From contig NZ_JANZXN010000019.1 in the NCBI RefSeq assembly GCF_025629245.1, positions 51,270 through 115,269 on the forward strand: a stretch of 64,000 bases of DNA, in the 5' to 3' direction. This stretch comes from Natronobiforma cellulositropha. GTDB lineage: Archaea > Halobacteriota > Halobacteria > Halobacteriales > Natrialbaceae. The position numbers were made by a program, and so were the translations under genes. Of the stretch, positions 35,284 to 44,197 are shown piece by piece. A model generated the notes under the pieces. The model saw only the letters and a program-made list of their open reading frames with translations, made no database searches and had not been told where the DNA came from. The first letter of the stretch is position 1; each line of letters starts with the position of its first letter.

Positions 35284-36438
35284 TTAGTCGTCTTCCGTTG
35301 TAACCGGGTCTGTTGGGCCGGTCAGTCGCCCGACGTCGAATCCCTCCCAGTCGAATTTGCGCTGGAAGTACAGCGCGACGTGGACGAGCGCGAGCAAGAC
35401 GGGGACTTCGATTAGCGGCCCGATCACGGTCGCGAACGCGACGCCCGAGCCGAGTCCGAAGACGGCGATGGCGACTGCGATTGCGAGTTCGAAGTTGTTA
35501 GAGGCGGCGGTGAAGCCGATCGCCGTCGTCGTCGAGTAATCAGCACCGATCCCGCGCCCCATCGCGAAGCTCACCAGGAACATCAGGACGAAGTAGATCG
35601 TGAGTGGGACTGCGATCCAGAGAACGTCCAACGGTGCGGCGACGATGTTGTCTCCCTGTGTGGAGAAGATCATCACGACAGTGAACAGGAGCGCAGTCAG
35701 TGTGAGTGGGCTGATCCGAGGGATGAACTCCTCGGCGTACCACTGTTCGCCCTTTCGCTCGACACCGACGTAGCGGGTGAGTATGCCGGCTGCGAACGGA
35801 ATACCGAGAAAGATCGCAATTGCCTGGAACACCTGTGTCGTCGTGATCGTGAAGTCAGCGACGAGGTGCTCCATACCGAGTAGTGGTGGGGCGAACACCA
35901 CGAAGAACCAGATGTACACACCGTAGGTGAGGATTTGGAAGACACTATTGAACGCGACGAGCCCTGCTGCGTACTCGTTCGAGCCTTCTGCGAGTTCGTT
36001 CCAGACGAGCACCATGGCGATACAGCGAGCCATGCCGATGAATATGAGGCCGATGAAGTACTCCGGACGGGCCGGGAGTCCGAAGAACGCACCGCTGAAG
36101 AAGACGATGGCGAGGACGAACATCAACAACGGGCCGATGATCCAGTTCTGAATCAGACTCAGTCCGAGGACACGCCAGTTTCGAAATACCATCGGAAGTT
36201 GTCCGTACTGGACTTTCGCGAGCGGTGGATACATCATCAGAATCAGACCGATCTCGACGAGTGGAAGCCTGTGGAGCGCTGCGGTGGCCCCCGGAGCCAC
36301 GTATCCGAAGCCGATTCCGACCGCCATCGCGACGAATATCCAGATGGTCAGGTACTTATCGAGAACCGACATCGACCGTGGATCACCACAGCTAGCACAG
36401 CCACAGGCCGGTCCGTGTTCGTGTGCAGGCTCAGTCAT
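35284..36438 (-). CDS. acr3: Arsenite efflux permease Acr3
   Basis: A 384-residue, ten-helix arsenite exporter of the ACR3/ArsB-2 family. The conserved [20 protein letters not shown] segment carries the essential cysteine in helix 4, and [20 protein letters not shown] is the helix 9 signature. The N-terminus has a short His/Cys-rich tag ([14 protein letters not shown]) that could hold metalloids. The start at 36438 is chosen because it overlaps the arsR stop as ATGA. The gene is visibly less GC-rich than its neighbours, suggesting transfer. It is the second gene of the arsR-acr3 unit. Confidence 0.95.
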   Translation of the reverse strand: MTEPAHEHGPACGCASCGDPRSMSVLDKYLTIWIFVAMAVGIGFGYVAPGATAALHRLPLVEIGLILMMYPPLAKVQYGQLPMVFRNWRVLGLSLIQNWIIGPLLMFVLAIVFFSGAFFGLPARPEYFIGLIFIGMARCIAMVLVWNELAEGSNEYAAGLVAFNSVFQILTYGVYIWFFVVFAPPLLGMEHLVADFTITTTQVFQAIAIFLGIPFAAGILTRYVGVERKGEQWYAEEFIPRISPLTLTALLFTVVMIFSTQGDNIVAAPLDVLWIAVPLTIYFVLMFLVSFAMGRGIGADYSTTTAIGFTAASNNFELAIAVAIAVFGLGSGVAFATVIGPLIEVPVLLALVHVALYFQRKFDWEGFDVGRLTGPTDPVTTEDD

Positions 36439-36827
36439 GCAGTGCAACCTTCGATGACTGTGAGGAGTGCAACCGCACGGTTCGTCGCGCGGAACTTCTT
36501 CCATCGGCCGTCCTTTCGGCTCTCGACGAGCCCCGCATCGATGAGAGTCGAGAGTGCGTGACTGAGCCCACTCTCAGTGATGTCGACGACCGCGTTCAAC
36601 TCACAGACACAGCGTTCCTCGCCAGCGGATACGAGAACGCGGACGAGTGTGTACCGTGTCTCGTTGGCGAGTGCCGTTAGCACCCCGAGTTCCGATTCGA
36701 CTCGAGGCGACCCGACTGCCGCCTCGAGCGTACCAAGTTCGGTGAGTCGGCGTTCGATGTCCTCGTTTCGACACTCTCCCAACTCGTCCTCGAGATATCG
36801 TTCGAGTCGTTCTGTAGCGTGTGTCAT
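36435..36827 (-). CDS. arsR: ArsR-family metalloid-responsive repressor
   Basis: A 130-residue winged-helix regulator. After a 40-residue helical N-terminal extension, the core shows [31 protein letters not shown] (Cys73 and Cys75, the usual metalloid-sensing pair) and [20 protein letters not shown] as the recognition helix. Binding of arsenite would release it from the palindromes immediately upstream. It is translationally coupled to acr3 and divergent from ridA. Confidence 0.93.
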   Translation of the reverse strand: MTHATERLERYLEDELGECRNEDIERRLTELGTLEAAVGSPRVESELGVLTALANETRYTLVRVLVSAGEERCVCELNAVVDITESGLSHALSTLIDAGLVESRKDGRWKKFRATNRAVALLTVIEGCTA

Positions 36828-36837
36828 CGATGGTCAG

Positions 36838-36853
36838 TTGAGTAGATACTCAA
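36838..36853. promoter_or_regulatory. Palindrome in the arsR promoter
   Basis: TTGAGTA-GA-TACTCAA, a perfect 7+7 base inverted repeat with a two-base centre, 11 bases upstream of the arsR start. Its position fits an operator for autorepression by ArsR. A related GTTGA-8-TCAAC repeat lies on the ridA side. Confidence 0.65.
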
Positions 36854-36889
36854 TTAAATGTTTTGAGCTTAGCGAGTAGGTGAGTGCTT

Positions 36890-36906
36890 GTCGACTATAT
36901 ATCGAC
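36890..36906. promoter_or_regulatory. Inverted repeat with TATA core between arsR and ridA
   Basis: GTCGA-CTATATA-TCGAC: five-base arms around a TATA-like core in the middle of the divergent region. It could be a regulator site overlapping a TATA box. Confidence 0.4.
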
Positions 36907-36922
36907 CAATAGGACTATAATA

Positions 36923-36940
36923 GTTGAGCAACCAATCAAC
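36923..36940. promoter_or_regulatory. Second inverted repeat, ridA side
   Basis: GTTGA-8 bases-TCAAC ends 4 bases before the ridA ATG at 36944. It resembles a half of the arsR palindrome (both carry a TTGAG/TCAA element), so ridA may share the same regulator. GACTATAATAG at 36913-36923 is the likely TATA box of ridA. Confidence 0.4.
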
Positions 36941-36943
36941 TGT

Positions 36944-37384
36944 ATGGGGAAGAATTCACCGACCCGAACACGGTCAGTCAGAGAGTCAGAGACGATCTCA
37001 CGAGTGAGTACAGCGACCCGGAAGCAACGTGATGGGGCGAAGTACATCGGGGCTTTCGGGCGAAAAACCGGTGACTCGGATCTCCTGTTCGTCGAAGGGC
37101 AACTGCCGGAGTCAAATGGAGAGGTCCAGAACCACGCTTCGCCAGCGGAGCAGATGAGTCTGTGCTTAGATGGCCTCGAAACGGAGTTAACCGAACACGG
37201 AAGTGCGCTCACCGACGTGCTTCAAGTCACGCTGTACGTGTCGGATATGGATTCATACCGAGAGATGAACGACACCTACGAGACGTACTTCCCGACGGAG
37301 TCCCCTGCACGGACCACGGTCGGTGTTTGTTCACTCCTCGAGGGTGCATCGGTAACACTCGATGCGGTAGTGGCCATCGAGTGA
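36944..37384 (+). CDS. RidA (YjgF/YER057c/UK114) family protein
   Basis: A 146-residue protein whose C-terminal 110 residues are a RidA fold: GDSDLLFVEGQLPES, a central VLQVTLYVSDMDSYREMNDTY-like helix region, and ESPARTTVGVCSLLEGASV with the Arg that typically binds substrate carboxylates. RidA hydrolyses reactive imine/enamine intermediates. The N-terminal about 35 residues are Ser/Arg-rich and extra to the family. The ATG at 36944 is preferred to 36884 because TATA elements lie between them. Its pairing with arsR is unusual and may reflect shared regulation. Confidence 0.78.
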   Translation: MGKNSPTRTRSVRESETISRVSTATRKQRDGAKYIGAFGRKTGDSDLLFVEGQLPESNGEVQNHASPAEQMSLCLDGLETELTEHGSALTDVLQVTLYVSDMDSYREMNDTYETYFPTESPARTTVGVCSLLEGASVTLDAVVAIE

Positions 37385-37554
37385 GCGTCTCCTCCCTCTC
37401 CTTTTCGCCACAAACGCGGTGGAATTACACACAGACACTTCCGAGCAGCCACTGCTTTCATCACCCGCGACCCAGTGTAGTGCTCTCGCGAATCGGATCG
37501 GCTACCAAGCGCGGCGGATCACCGCTCCCGGCAGACGGTATCGAAAGACGCGAG

Positions 37555-38001
37555 TTACCCACGGCGCTCGAGGATCCGATCCACGATCAACCGCGTCGAG
37601 AGGAGTTCGTCCGTGTACTGTGGGTCGCGCCCGCTCGCGCGACAGACCTCGCACTCGAGTCCGCGAGCCTCGAGTTCGGCTTCGATCGCCGCCGGGTCGT
37701 GGTACTGGTCGTGACCGAGTGCGATGACGTCGGGTCTGAGTGCTTCGATCGGCGCGAAGATGTCTTCCTCGTCGCCGAGGATGGCACGGTCGACGACCTC
37801 GAGAGCGGCGACGACGTCCCGGCGCTGTTCGGCAGCGCAGATCGGTGCCTCCTTGTGGTCGACGTTGCTCTTGCGGGCGACGATGACGACCAACTCCTCG
37901 CCCATCGCCGCCGCCGCCTCGAGGTAGTGGATGTGACCCGGGTGGAGGATGTCGAACGTCCCCTGGGCAACGACGGTTTCGCCCCTTCGGTCACCGTTCA
38001 T
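37555..38001 (-). CDS. ribL: Archaeal FAD synthase (FMN adenylyltransferase)
   Basis: A 148-residue cytidylyltransferase-like enzyme transferring AMP to FMN to make FAD. Residues 13-26 are [14 protein letters not shown], with the nucleotidyl-transfer HxGH, and the C-terminal STRLIVDRI corresponds to the second nucleotide motif. The length and two conserved cysteines near the C-terminus fit RibL. It overlaps the JAMM protease gene by ATGA. A glycerol-phosphate cytidylyltransferase-type activity is the main alternative. The 170 bases after ridA hold no gene. Confidence 0.86.
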   Translation of the reverse strand: MNGDRRGETVVAQGTFDILHPGHIHYLEAAAAMGEELVVIVARKSNVDHKEAPICAAEQRRDVVAALEVVDRAILGDEEDIFAPIEALRPDVIALGHDQYHDPAAIEAELEARGLECEVCRASGRDPQYTDELLSTRLIVDRILERRG

Positions 38002-38495
38002 CCGCGCATCTCCTCGTCGATGTCGGCCTGTGTGAAGTCGAAGAACGTCTCGGCGTCGGGAAGGTCGACGTCGATGACGCCGAGGTTCGTCGGATAGCCC
38101 TCCGAGTCGAACGCCTTCCAGTCGGTCCGGCGGTACGGCGCGCCGACGATGATGTGGACCGTCCCGCGCCCGAAGCTCTCTAAGTCGGCCGCGCTCGGGT
38201 GCAACACCCCGTTCGGGTGGGAGTGAACGCTGCCGAGTGCGCGCACGTCGTTCGGTATCTGACTCGTCCTGACGGTCGCGCTCACGCTGTTCGATTCGGT
38301 CCCCGGAATCACGAGCACGTCGGTGATCACGAGCCCGTCGCGCTCGAGTCCCAGCGCCGACGCCTCGGTTCCACGGAGTAACCCCATGTACTCGTTGGGG
38401 TGAGTGGTCTCCGAGGATTCGATGACGAACTCGAGCGTCTCCTCGGCGATACCGAGGATCTGACTCGAGCGAAACAACGCGTCGAGCAACCCCAT
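37998..38495 (-). CDS. JAMM/MPN metalloprotease (archaeal desampylase type)
   Basis: A 165-residue MPN+ domain protein. The zinc site is complete: Glu35 in NEYMGLL, His91 and His93 in [12 protein letters not shown], and Asp104 of the SxxD that follows. JAMM enzymes in haloarchaea remove ubiquitin-like SAMPs from proteins or process them. The ATG at 38495 is chosen over a GTG two codons upstream. It is translationally coupled to ribL downstream, an association I would not predict from function. Confidence 0.88.
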   Translation of the reverse strand: MGLLDALFRSSQILGIAEETLEFVIESSETTHPNEYMGLLRGTEASALGLERDGLVITDVLVIPGTESNSVSATVRTSQIPNDVRALGSVHSHPNGVLHPSAADLESFGRGTVHIIVGAPYRRTDWKAFDSEGYPTNLGVIDVDLPDAETFFDFTQADIDEEMRG

Positions 38496-38580
38496 AGACA
38501 CCCTTCTGCGCCTGACGTTGCTAAACGTTCCGGAACACGACTCCGCCCGCTCGAGACGCCGTCAGGTGCCTTGACAAGGG

Positions 38581-38586
38581 TTATAC
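38581..38586 (+). promoter_or_regulatory. TATA box of the RecJ-like gene
   Basis: TTATAC lies 27-32 bases upstream of the ATG at 38613, inside AAGGGTTATACGGG, and supports that start over an upstream in-frame ATG at 38400. Confidence 0.5.
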
Positions 38587-38612
38587 GGGACCGCTGCAAA
38601 CTACGGACAACG

Positions 38613-40523
38613 ATGACACGTGAGTCCGCCGGGGAACCCGGCGAAGACGGAACTGTTTCCGTCGTCTACGATCTCGATCCTGCATGCACTGTCTCCGACC
38701 TCGAAGAGAACCGCCCCTACCTCGCTGAGATCAACGGCATCGTCGACTACGGCGTCTTCGTCGACCTCTCCGAATCGGTCTCCGGACTCGTCCACGAGTC
38801 GGTCCTCGAGGGGACCTTCCGGGTCGGCCAGCCGATGGTCGTCGAACTCGAGACCATCCGTGACAACGGCGACGTCGCGTTCGAGCCCGCGGGAATCGAC
38901 GCCGACGACGAGTACACCCTCGAGTCGGTCGCCCACGAGTACGACCTGACCGGGACGAATCGACTCGAGGCAGCCGTCGGCGAACAGATCCACCTCGAAG
39001 GCGAGGTCGTCCAGGTCAAACAGACCGGCGGCCCGACCGTCTTCCACGTCGCCGACGAGTACGGCGTCGTCCCCTGTGCAGCCTTCGAAGAGGCGGGCGT
39101 CCGCGCCTACCCAGCGGCGGAAGTCGGTGACATCGTCCGCATCACCGGTACGCCCGAACACCGCGAGGGGAGCGTCCAGATCGAAGTCGAGGGACTCTCG
39201 AAACTCGACGGTGACGTCGAGACCGACGCGCGCGACCGACTCGAGGAGGCACTCGAGGCTCGCGCAGAACCCCACGACGTCGAGCCACTGATCGACTGGC
39301 CCGCCTTCGAGAAGCTCAGACCCGACCTCGAAGCCGTCGCCAGACGCCTCCGCGAGACCGTCCTCGAGGGACGGCCGATCCGCGTCCGCCACCACGCCGA
39401 CGGCGACGGCATGTGCGCGGCCGTCCCGGTCCAGCTCGCCCTCGAGCGGTTCATCGCCGACGTCCACGAAGACGAGAACGCCCCCCGCCACCTCGTCAAG
39501 CGCCTGCCCGCGAAGGCGCCGTTCTACGAGATGGAAGACGCGACCCGCGACCTCAACTTCGCACTCGAGGACCGCGCCCGCCACGGCCAGCAGCTCCCAC
39601 TGTTGCTCATGCTCGACAACGGGAGCACCGAAGAGGACGTCCCCGCCTACGAGACCCTGGCTCACTACGACATCCCGATCATCGCCATCGACCACCACCA
39701 CCCCGACCCGGAGGCGGTCGACGACCTCCTCGACGCCCACGTCAACCCCTACCTCCACGGCGAGGACTACCGCATCACGACCGGGATGTGCTGTGTCGAA
39801 CTCGCCCGGATGATCTACCCCGACCTCACCGACGAACTCAGACACATTCCGGCCGTCGCCGGACTCTCCGACCGGTCGAAAGCCGACGCCATGGAGCAGT
39901 ACCTCGCACTCGCCGCCGACGAGGGCTACGACGAGGACCGCCTCAAAGACGTCAGCGAGGCGCTCGACTACGCCGCCTTCTGGCTCCGGTACAACTCCGG
40001 AGACCGCCTGATCTGTGATCTGCTCGAGATCGACACCAACGAGGACCACCACCGCGACCTCGTCTCGTTCCTCGCCGAGCGCGCCCGTGCGAGCGTCGAC
40101 GACCAGCTCGAGGCCGCCATGCCCCACGTCGAACACGAACGGCTCGCCAACGACGCCCACCTCTACCGGATCGACGTCGAGAACTACGCCCACCGCTTTA
40201 CTTACCCCGCACCGGGGAAGACCACCGGCGAGATTCACGACCGGAAGATCACCGAGACCGGCGACCCCGTCATCACCGTCGGCTACGGTCCCGACTTCGC
40301 CGTCCTCCGCAGTGACGGCGTCCGCCTCGACATCCCCAACATGGTGACCGAACTCGAGGCGGAGATCCCCGGCGGCGGCGTCACCGGCGGCGGCCACCTC
40401 GTCGTCGGCTCGATCAAGTTCGTCAAAGGAAAACGCGAGGAAGTGATCGACGCGCTCGTCGAGAAGATGGCCGCTGCCGACATCGACGAGGAGCTCTCGA
40501 GCGCTGCCCCAATCGACGACTGA
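38613..40523 (+). CDS. RecJ-like DHH nuclease with S1 and OB domains
   Basis: A 636-residue archaeal RecJ homologue. An S1 RNA/DNA-binding domain (about 33-95; INGIVDYGVFVDLSESVSGL) is followed by an OB fold (about 115-195; GEVVQVKQTGG) and a DHH domain with HHADGDGMCAA (260-270) and the DHH core AIDHHHPDPEAVDD, then a DHHA1-like end with GGGVTGGGHLVVG. All metal ligands are present, so it should degrade single-stranded DNA or RNA 5' ends; the S1/OB front suggests an RNA or hybrid substrate. It is divergent from the JAMM-ribL pair, in a region of repair and housekeeping genes. Confidence 0.9.
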   Translation: MTRESAGEPGEDGTVSVVYDLDPACTVSDLEENRPYLAEINGIVDYGVFVDLSESVSGLVHESVLEGTFRVGQPMVVELETIRDNGDVAFEPAGIDADDEYTLESVAHEYDLTGTNRLEAAVGEQIHLEGEVVQVKQTGGPTVFHVADEYGVVPCAAFEEAGVRAYPAAEVGDIVRITGTPEHREGSVQIEVEGLSKLDGDVETDARDRLEEALEARAEPHDVEPLIDWPAFEKLRPDLEAVARRLRETVLEGRPIRVRHHADGDGMCAAVPVQLALERFIADVHEDENAPRHLVKRLPAKAPFYEMEDATRDLNFALEDRARHGQQLPLLLMLDNGSTEEDVPAYETLAHYDIPIIAIDHHHPDPEAVDDLLDAHVNPYLHGEDYRITTGMCCVELARMIYPDLTDELRHIPAVAGLSDRSKADAMEQYLALAADEGYDEDRLKDVSEALDYAAFWLRYNSGDRLICDLLEIDTNEDHHRDLVSFLAERARASVDDQLEAAMPHVEHERLANDAHLYRIDVENYAHRFTYPAPGKTTGEIHDRKITETGDPVITVGYGPDFAVLRSDGVRLDIPNMVTELEAEIPGGGVTGGGHLVVGSIKFVKGKREEVIDALVEKMAAADIDEELSSAAPIDD

Positions 40524-40536
40524 GCCACGAGCGCCG

Positions 40537-42831
40537 TTACTCTTCGTCGCCCTCCCGTACTGTCCCGTCTGCTCGCGCCTCGAGACGCTCGGCCAGCGTT
40601 CGAGACTCGCCGTGGTCGTTTCTGACCGATGGATCGGTCCCCGGCCGTTCGGCGGTCACGTCCTCGAGCGCGCCAGCCGCGTCCTCGTTCCGACCATCCT
40701 CACCGCCGGCCGCAGGTCCCTCGAGTGGCTCGGCGACCGGCTCTGCGTTCGCCTCGGCCGGCGGGGCGGGTGGCTCATCTGGCGGGTCCGCGTGGCCCGT
40801 GACCGGTCGCGAGAGCGCAGCGCGGTCCGTCTCCGACGGCACCACCTGGTCGGCCACCGGTCTCGGCGGTGTCCCATCGGGCGATGGCTGTGACGGCGAG
40901 GGACCGGCCGGCGGCGAGTCCTCGAGCGGGTGGAAGTCACGCTCGGTGCTGTCGGCCGCTGGCGGTTCGAACGGGCCGACGCCGAGGTCCGCACTCGTCC
41001 ACGACCCGCCACTGCCGGAGAACTCCCCACGCTCGTCCTCGAACTCGAGGTAGGCTCTCGCTCCGAGACCGACGAGTGCGAGACCGAGGACGACCACGCC
41101 GACGAGTTCGGCGGGCAGCGGCCAGGAACGCTCCTCCCAGTCGGCGTCGAAGACAGCCGCGTAGAACGCGCCCACGTCTTCGCCGTGGAGGACGAGTGCG
41201 ACCTCGCGGTTGTTCCGCAGTGAGTTCTCGTTCCAGTTGATGCTGCCGACGACGGCGACGCGCTCGTCGATCACCACACCCTTGGCGTGAATCTTCTCGA
41301 AGCGGCCGCGGGGGTCGACGAGTCGGACCTCGAGCGGGAGACCCTCCTCGTCGGCCGTCCGCTCGAGGTCGTGGGCGAGCGCCCGGTTCTCGTCTTCGAC
41401 GTACCAGGTGGCGTCGAGGAGGATGCGTACGTCGACTCCCCGACGGGCAGCCTCGAGCGTCTCCTCGAGCAGCGGGAGGTCCCGACTGCCGATGCGAACC
41501 TGCTTGATTCGAATCGACTCGTCGGCGTCTCGAATGTGCTCGAGGAGGCGCTCCTCGGCGTTGTCCGGAGCGAGGAGCGTCTCGACGGCGTCGGCCGAGA
41601 ACGGTTCGGGATCGATGTCGGCCGGGTAGGGATCACCGGGTGGGTCGTCCTCGACGAAGGTCGCGTTCGCCCGGTGGCGCTCCCAGGTCGTGGTGTCACG
41701 GCCCTCGAAGTCGGCGCGAAAGACGTGCGCGAGGTGGGCCGCCACGGCCGAGTCGTCGACGACGACGCCCCAGCCACGGCTCGAGGTGCCCCCGACGCCC
41801 GAGGGGTTCCAGTTCTCGGTCGTGACGAGCGCGCGGTCGTCGACGACGGCGTACTTCGGGTGGTGGTACCGGTAGCGCGCGCCGGGTCCGCCGAGCACCC
41901 GGACCGTGACGTTCTCGTCGACCGCATCGAGGAGGTCGGCAGTTCGTTCGGAAGTGCCCCCGACGGGACCAGCCTCGAGCAGCACGTCGACGGTGACGCC
42001 GCGGGCGGCGGCCGACTCGAGTTCGTCGGCGACGCTCTCGGAGGTGAACGTATACCCACCGAGGAGGATTCGATCCTCGGCGGCGTGCAGTTCCGAGCGG
42101 ACGAGGTCGGGGGCGTCCGGGAGGGCGAACGCCGTCACGTCGGTCTCGCCGACGGCCGTCACCGGGAAACACGTTGCTCCGTGAGACCACCAGACGCCCC
42201 CGTCACCGGACGTCGGGCCACCATCGTCGTAGACTTCGCGGAACCAGACGTCGCCGACCGCGGCCCGACCGTAGCCGACCCGGTCTATCGTCCGGTTTCC
42301 GTCTCGGATCGTGAGTTCGTCGCCGTCCGCGGCGAGTCGGAGGTGGCCCTCGAGTGCCACGACCGGGTGGGGTGTCATCTCCGCCGTCACGTCGGGCGCC
42401 ATCGAGAACGCGACGTGACCGGAGACCGTCCGGTTCGGAAAGCTGGCGGTCGTGTGGCCGTCGGTCACCGACCAGTTCGCGAGCGACGTCGGCTCGGGGA
42501 CGTAGACGGCGAAGAACTCGCCGACGTTGCCGTAGGTCGTCGGGTTTGGGTACAGTTCGGTCACGCGGGGTCCATCGGCGGACTCCGTGACCGCTCGCGC
42601 CTCCGGCGTCGGGCCACCCAGACAGCGGCCGTCGGCCCTCGGGTCGCTTCCGGCCGTCAGATCACCGAGCGGACTCGCGGACGGGTGCGTGACGCGCTCG
42701 AGCGCCTCGGAAGCGCTGGCTGCTGGGCGGTCGTCCCCACCGCCACCGGGCGGTGCGAACGCGACGGCCACCGTCGCGACGACGACGAGCGAACAGAGTA
42801 GTGCCAGCACGGCCACTCGAGCGCGCATCAC
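40537..42831 (-). CDS. Membrane phospholipase D-like protein with lamin-tail domain
   Basis: A 764-residue exported protein. A signal helix (about 5-27) is followed by a lamin-tail-like beta domain (about 95-195; VTELYPNPTTYGNVGEFFAV), two PLD repeats with HKD motifs HPKYAVVDD (near 340) and HAKGVVIDE (near 518), a membrane helix near 575 and an acidic, Pro-rich disordered tail of about 160 residues. Both HKD pairs are intact, so phosphodiesterase or transphosphatidylase activity outside the cell membrane is expected. The lamin-tail domain may bind nucleic acid or polyanions. A nuclease role is as plausible as a lipase role. Confidence 0.88.
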   Translation of the reverse strand: MMRARVAVLALLCSLVVVATVAVAFAPPGGGGDDRPAASASEALERVTHPSASPLGDLTAGSDPRADGRCLGGPTPEARAVTESADGPRVTELYPNPTTYGNVGEFFAVYVPEPTSLANWSVTDGHTTASFPNRTVSGHVAFSMAPDVTAEMTPHPVVALEGHLRLAADGDELTIRDGNRTIDRVGYGRAAVGDVWFREVYDDGGPTSGDGGVWWSHGATCFPVTAVGETDVTAFALPDAPDLVRSELHAAEDRILLGGYTFTSESVADELESAAARGVTVDVLLEAGPVGGTSERTADLLDAVDENVTVRVLGGPGARYRYHHPKYAVVDDRALVTTENWNPSGVGGTSSRGWGVVVDDSAVAAHLAHVFRADFEGRDTTTWERHRANATFVEDDPPGDPYPADIDPEPFSADAVETLLAPDNAEERLLEHIRDADESIRIKQVRIGSRDLPLLEETLEAARRGVDVRILLDATWYVEDENRALAHDLERTADEEGLPLEVRLVDPRGRFEKIHAKGVVIDERVAVVGSINWNENSLRNNREVALVLHGEDVGAFYAAVFDADWEERSWPLPAELVGVVVLGLALVGLGARAYLEFEDERGEFSGSGGSWTSADLGVGPFEPPAADSTERDFHPLEDSPPAGPSPSQPSPDGTPPRPVADQVVPSETDRAALSRPVTGHADPPDEPPAPPAEANAEPVAEPLEGPAAGGEDGRNEDAAGALEDVTAERPGTDPSVRNDHGESRTLAERLEARADGTVREGDEE

Positions 42832-42895
42832 CGACGCTGGTGCGTACTGGTATATGAAGGTACGACCGACGGAGAACGTTCAGGAAGTGAGAGTC

Positions 42896-44122
42896 TCAGA
42901 CGCGGGCCTTCTCGGCTTCGGCCTGAACGAGGTAGGCGCGGTCGTCGGCGTAGGCGGCGACGGCCTCGAGTGCGTCTTCGGTGGCGATCTGGTTGAGCGC
43001 CCAGGCGGCGCTGGCGCGGACGGTGTCTTCCTCGTCGTCCTCGAGAACGTCGGCGAGCGGGTTGATCGCTCGCGTGTCGCCGATCAGGCCGAGCGCGCGG
43101 GCGGCCTGGCTGCGAACGTCTTCGTTCTCGGCGACGAGTTTGTTCGCGATGGGGGCGACGGCCTCCTCGCTACCGATCTCACCGAGGGCTTTGAACGTCA
43201 CGCCCTGCAACAGCGGGTCCTTGTCGGCGTCGACGTAGTCGAGCAGCGTCTCGACGACCTCCTCGTCTGCGACGCCGATCTTTCCGAGGATGGTGATCGC
43301 GTCCTTGTCGCGCTTGCCCGCGCGGGCGAGCATCGGTTCGATCGCTTCCTCGGGACCCATCCGGGTGAGCGCCTCGAGTGCGTGTTCCTCCATGAAGTCG
43401 GAGTCGAACGTCTCGAGCGCCAGGAGAACCATCTCGACGTTGCCGACCCGCTCGTGGATCTTCAGCGCGTGCCACTCCGGCGGGTAGTCTTTGATGTGGC
43501 TGAGGACGTCGTAGTAGCCCTGCGCTTCCAGTTGCTCGCGCACGGAGAGGTCCTCCCAGGTCTGGGCGTCGTCGACACCGGCGGCGAGGTCGTCTGCGGC
43601 CGCGAGCAAGTCGGCGATCGTCTCCGCGTCGTCGTCGGGGTCGAGTCCCTCGGCTTCGACGGCGCTCGCGACGTTCTCGAGGGTCGCCGTCAGGCGCTCG
43701 AGGAGGTCCTCGTCGTCGCTCAGCGAGAGCGAGGTACCGAGCGCCTCGTTGACGTCTGTGAGTGCCTCGCGGACGGTCTCGAGCAGTTCGGATTCGCCCC
43801 GTTCGGTCCACTCGGCCGAGGCGATGTCGGCTTTCGCGTCGTCGAGGTCGGAGACCACGTCCGCGGCGTAGGGACCGCGTGCGTCCTCGAGGTCGTCCCG
43901 GATGGCGTCGACGCCATCTTCGAGGTCACCAGCGGGGTCCTCGTCGTCGTCGGCTTCGGGGAGGTCAGCCGCCTCGAGGTCGGTCTCGAGGGCGTCGATT
44001 TCGGCTTCGACCTCGTCTAACTCGGCTTCGGTCTCGGCGTCTTCGAGGGCCGCCTCGAGCGCCTCGAGTCGTTCGGTGAGGGTCTCTACGGAGTGTTCCT
44101 CGCTCGCGCCATCGTCGCTCAT
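42896..44122 (-). CDS. Coiled-coil and HEAT-repeat protein
   Basis: A 408-residue protein. The first about 110 residues are strongly acidic and heptad-like (ETLTERLEALEAALEDAETE), probably a coiled coil. The C-terminal half is built of about six HEAT-like repeats, e.g. ALTRMGPEEAIEPMLARAG and ALGEIGSEEAVAPIANKLVA. Such proteins are scaffolds; haloarchaeal homologues are widespread. No enzymatic motif is seen. It is monocistronic by spacing, about 65-75 bases from both neighbours. Confidence 0.8.
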   Translation of the reverse strand: MSDDGASEEHSVETLTERLEALEAALEDAETEAELDEVEAEIDALETDLEAADLPEADDDEDPAGDLEDGVDAIRDDLEDARGPYAADVVSDLDDAKADIASAEWTERGESELLETVREALTDVNEALGTSLSLSDDEDLLERLTATLENVASAVEAEGLDPDDDAETIADLLAAADDLAAGVDDAQTWEDLSVREQLEAQGYYDVLSHIKDYPPEWHALKIHERVGNVEMVLLALETFDSDFMEEHALEALTRMGPEEAIEPMLARAGKRDKDAITILGKIGVADEEVVETLLDYVDADKDPLLQGVTFKALGEIGSEEAVAPIANKLVAENEDVRSQAARALGLIGDTRAINPLADVLEDDEEDTVRASAAWALNQIATEDALEAVAAYADDRAYLVQAEAEKARV

Positions 44123-44197
44123 GCTGTCACCTGGCGGGCGCCCGCCGACGCGTGGCTCGTGACCGTGCTCATACCGAGTGCTCTGGCCAGGACGCTC

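Noticed and set aside
38601..40397. A 598-codon minus frame opposite the RecJ-like gene
   Set aside because: It mirrors the conserved gene's third-codon-position bias and has no recognisable domain, start signal or neighbours.
41287..42801. A 504-codon plus frame opposite the phospholipase D-like gene
   Set aside because: It has low-complexity Arg/Val/Gly composition and no motif; the minus-strand gene has intact HKD motifs.
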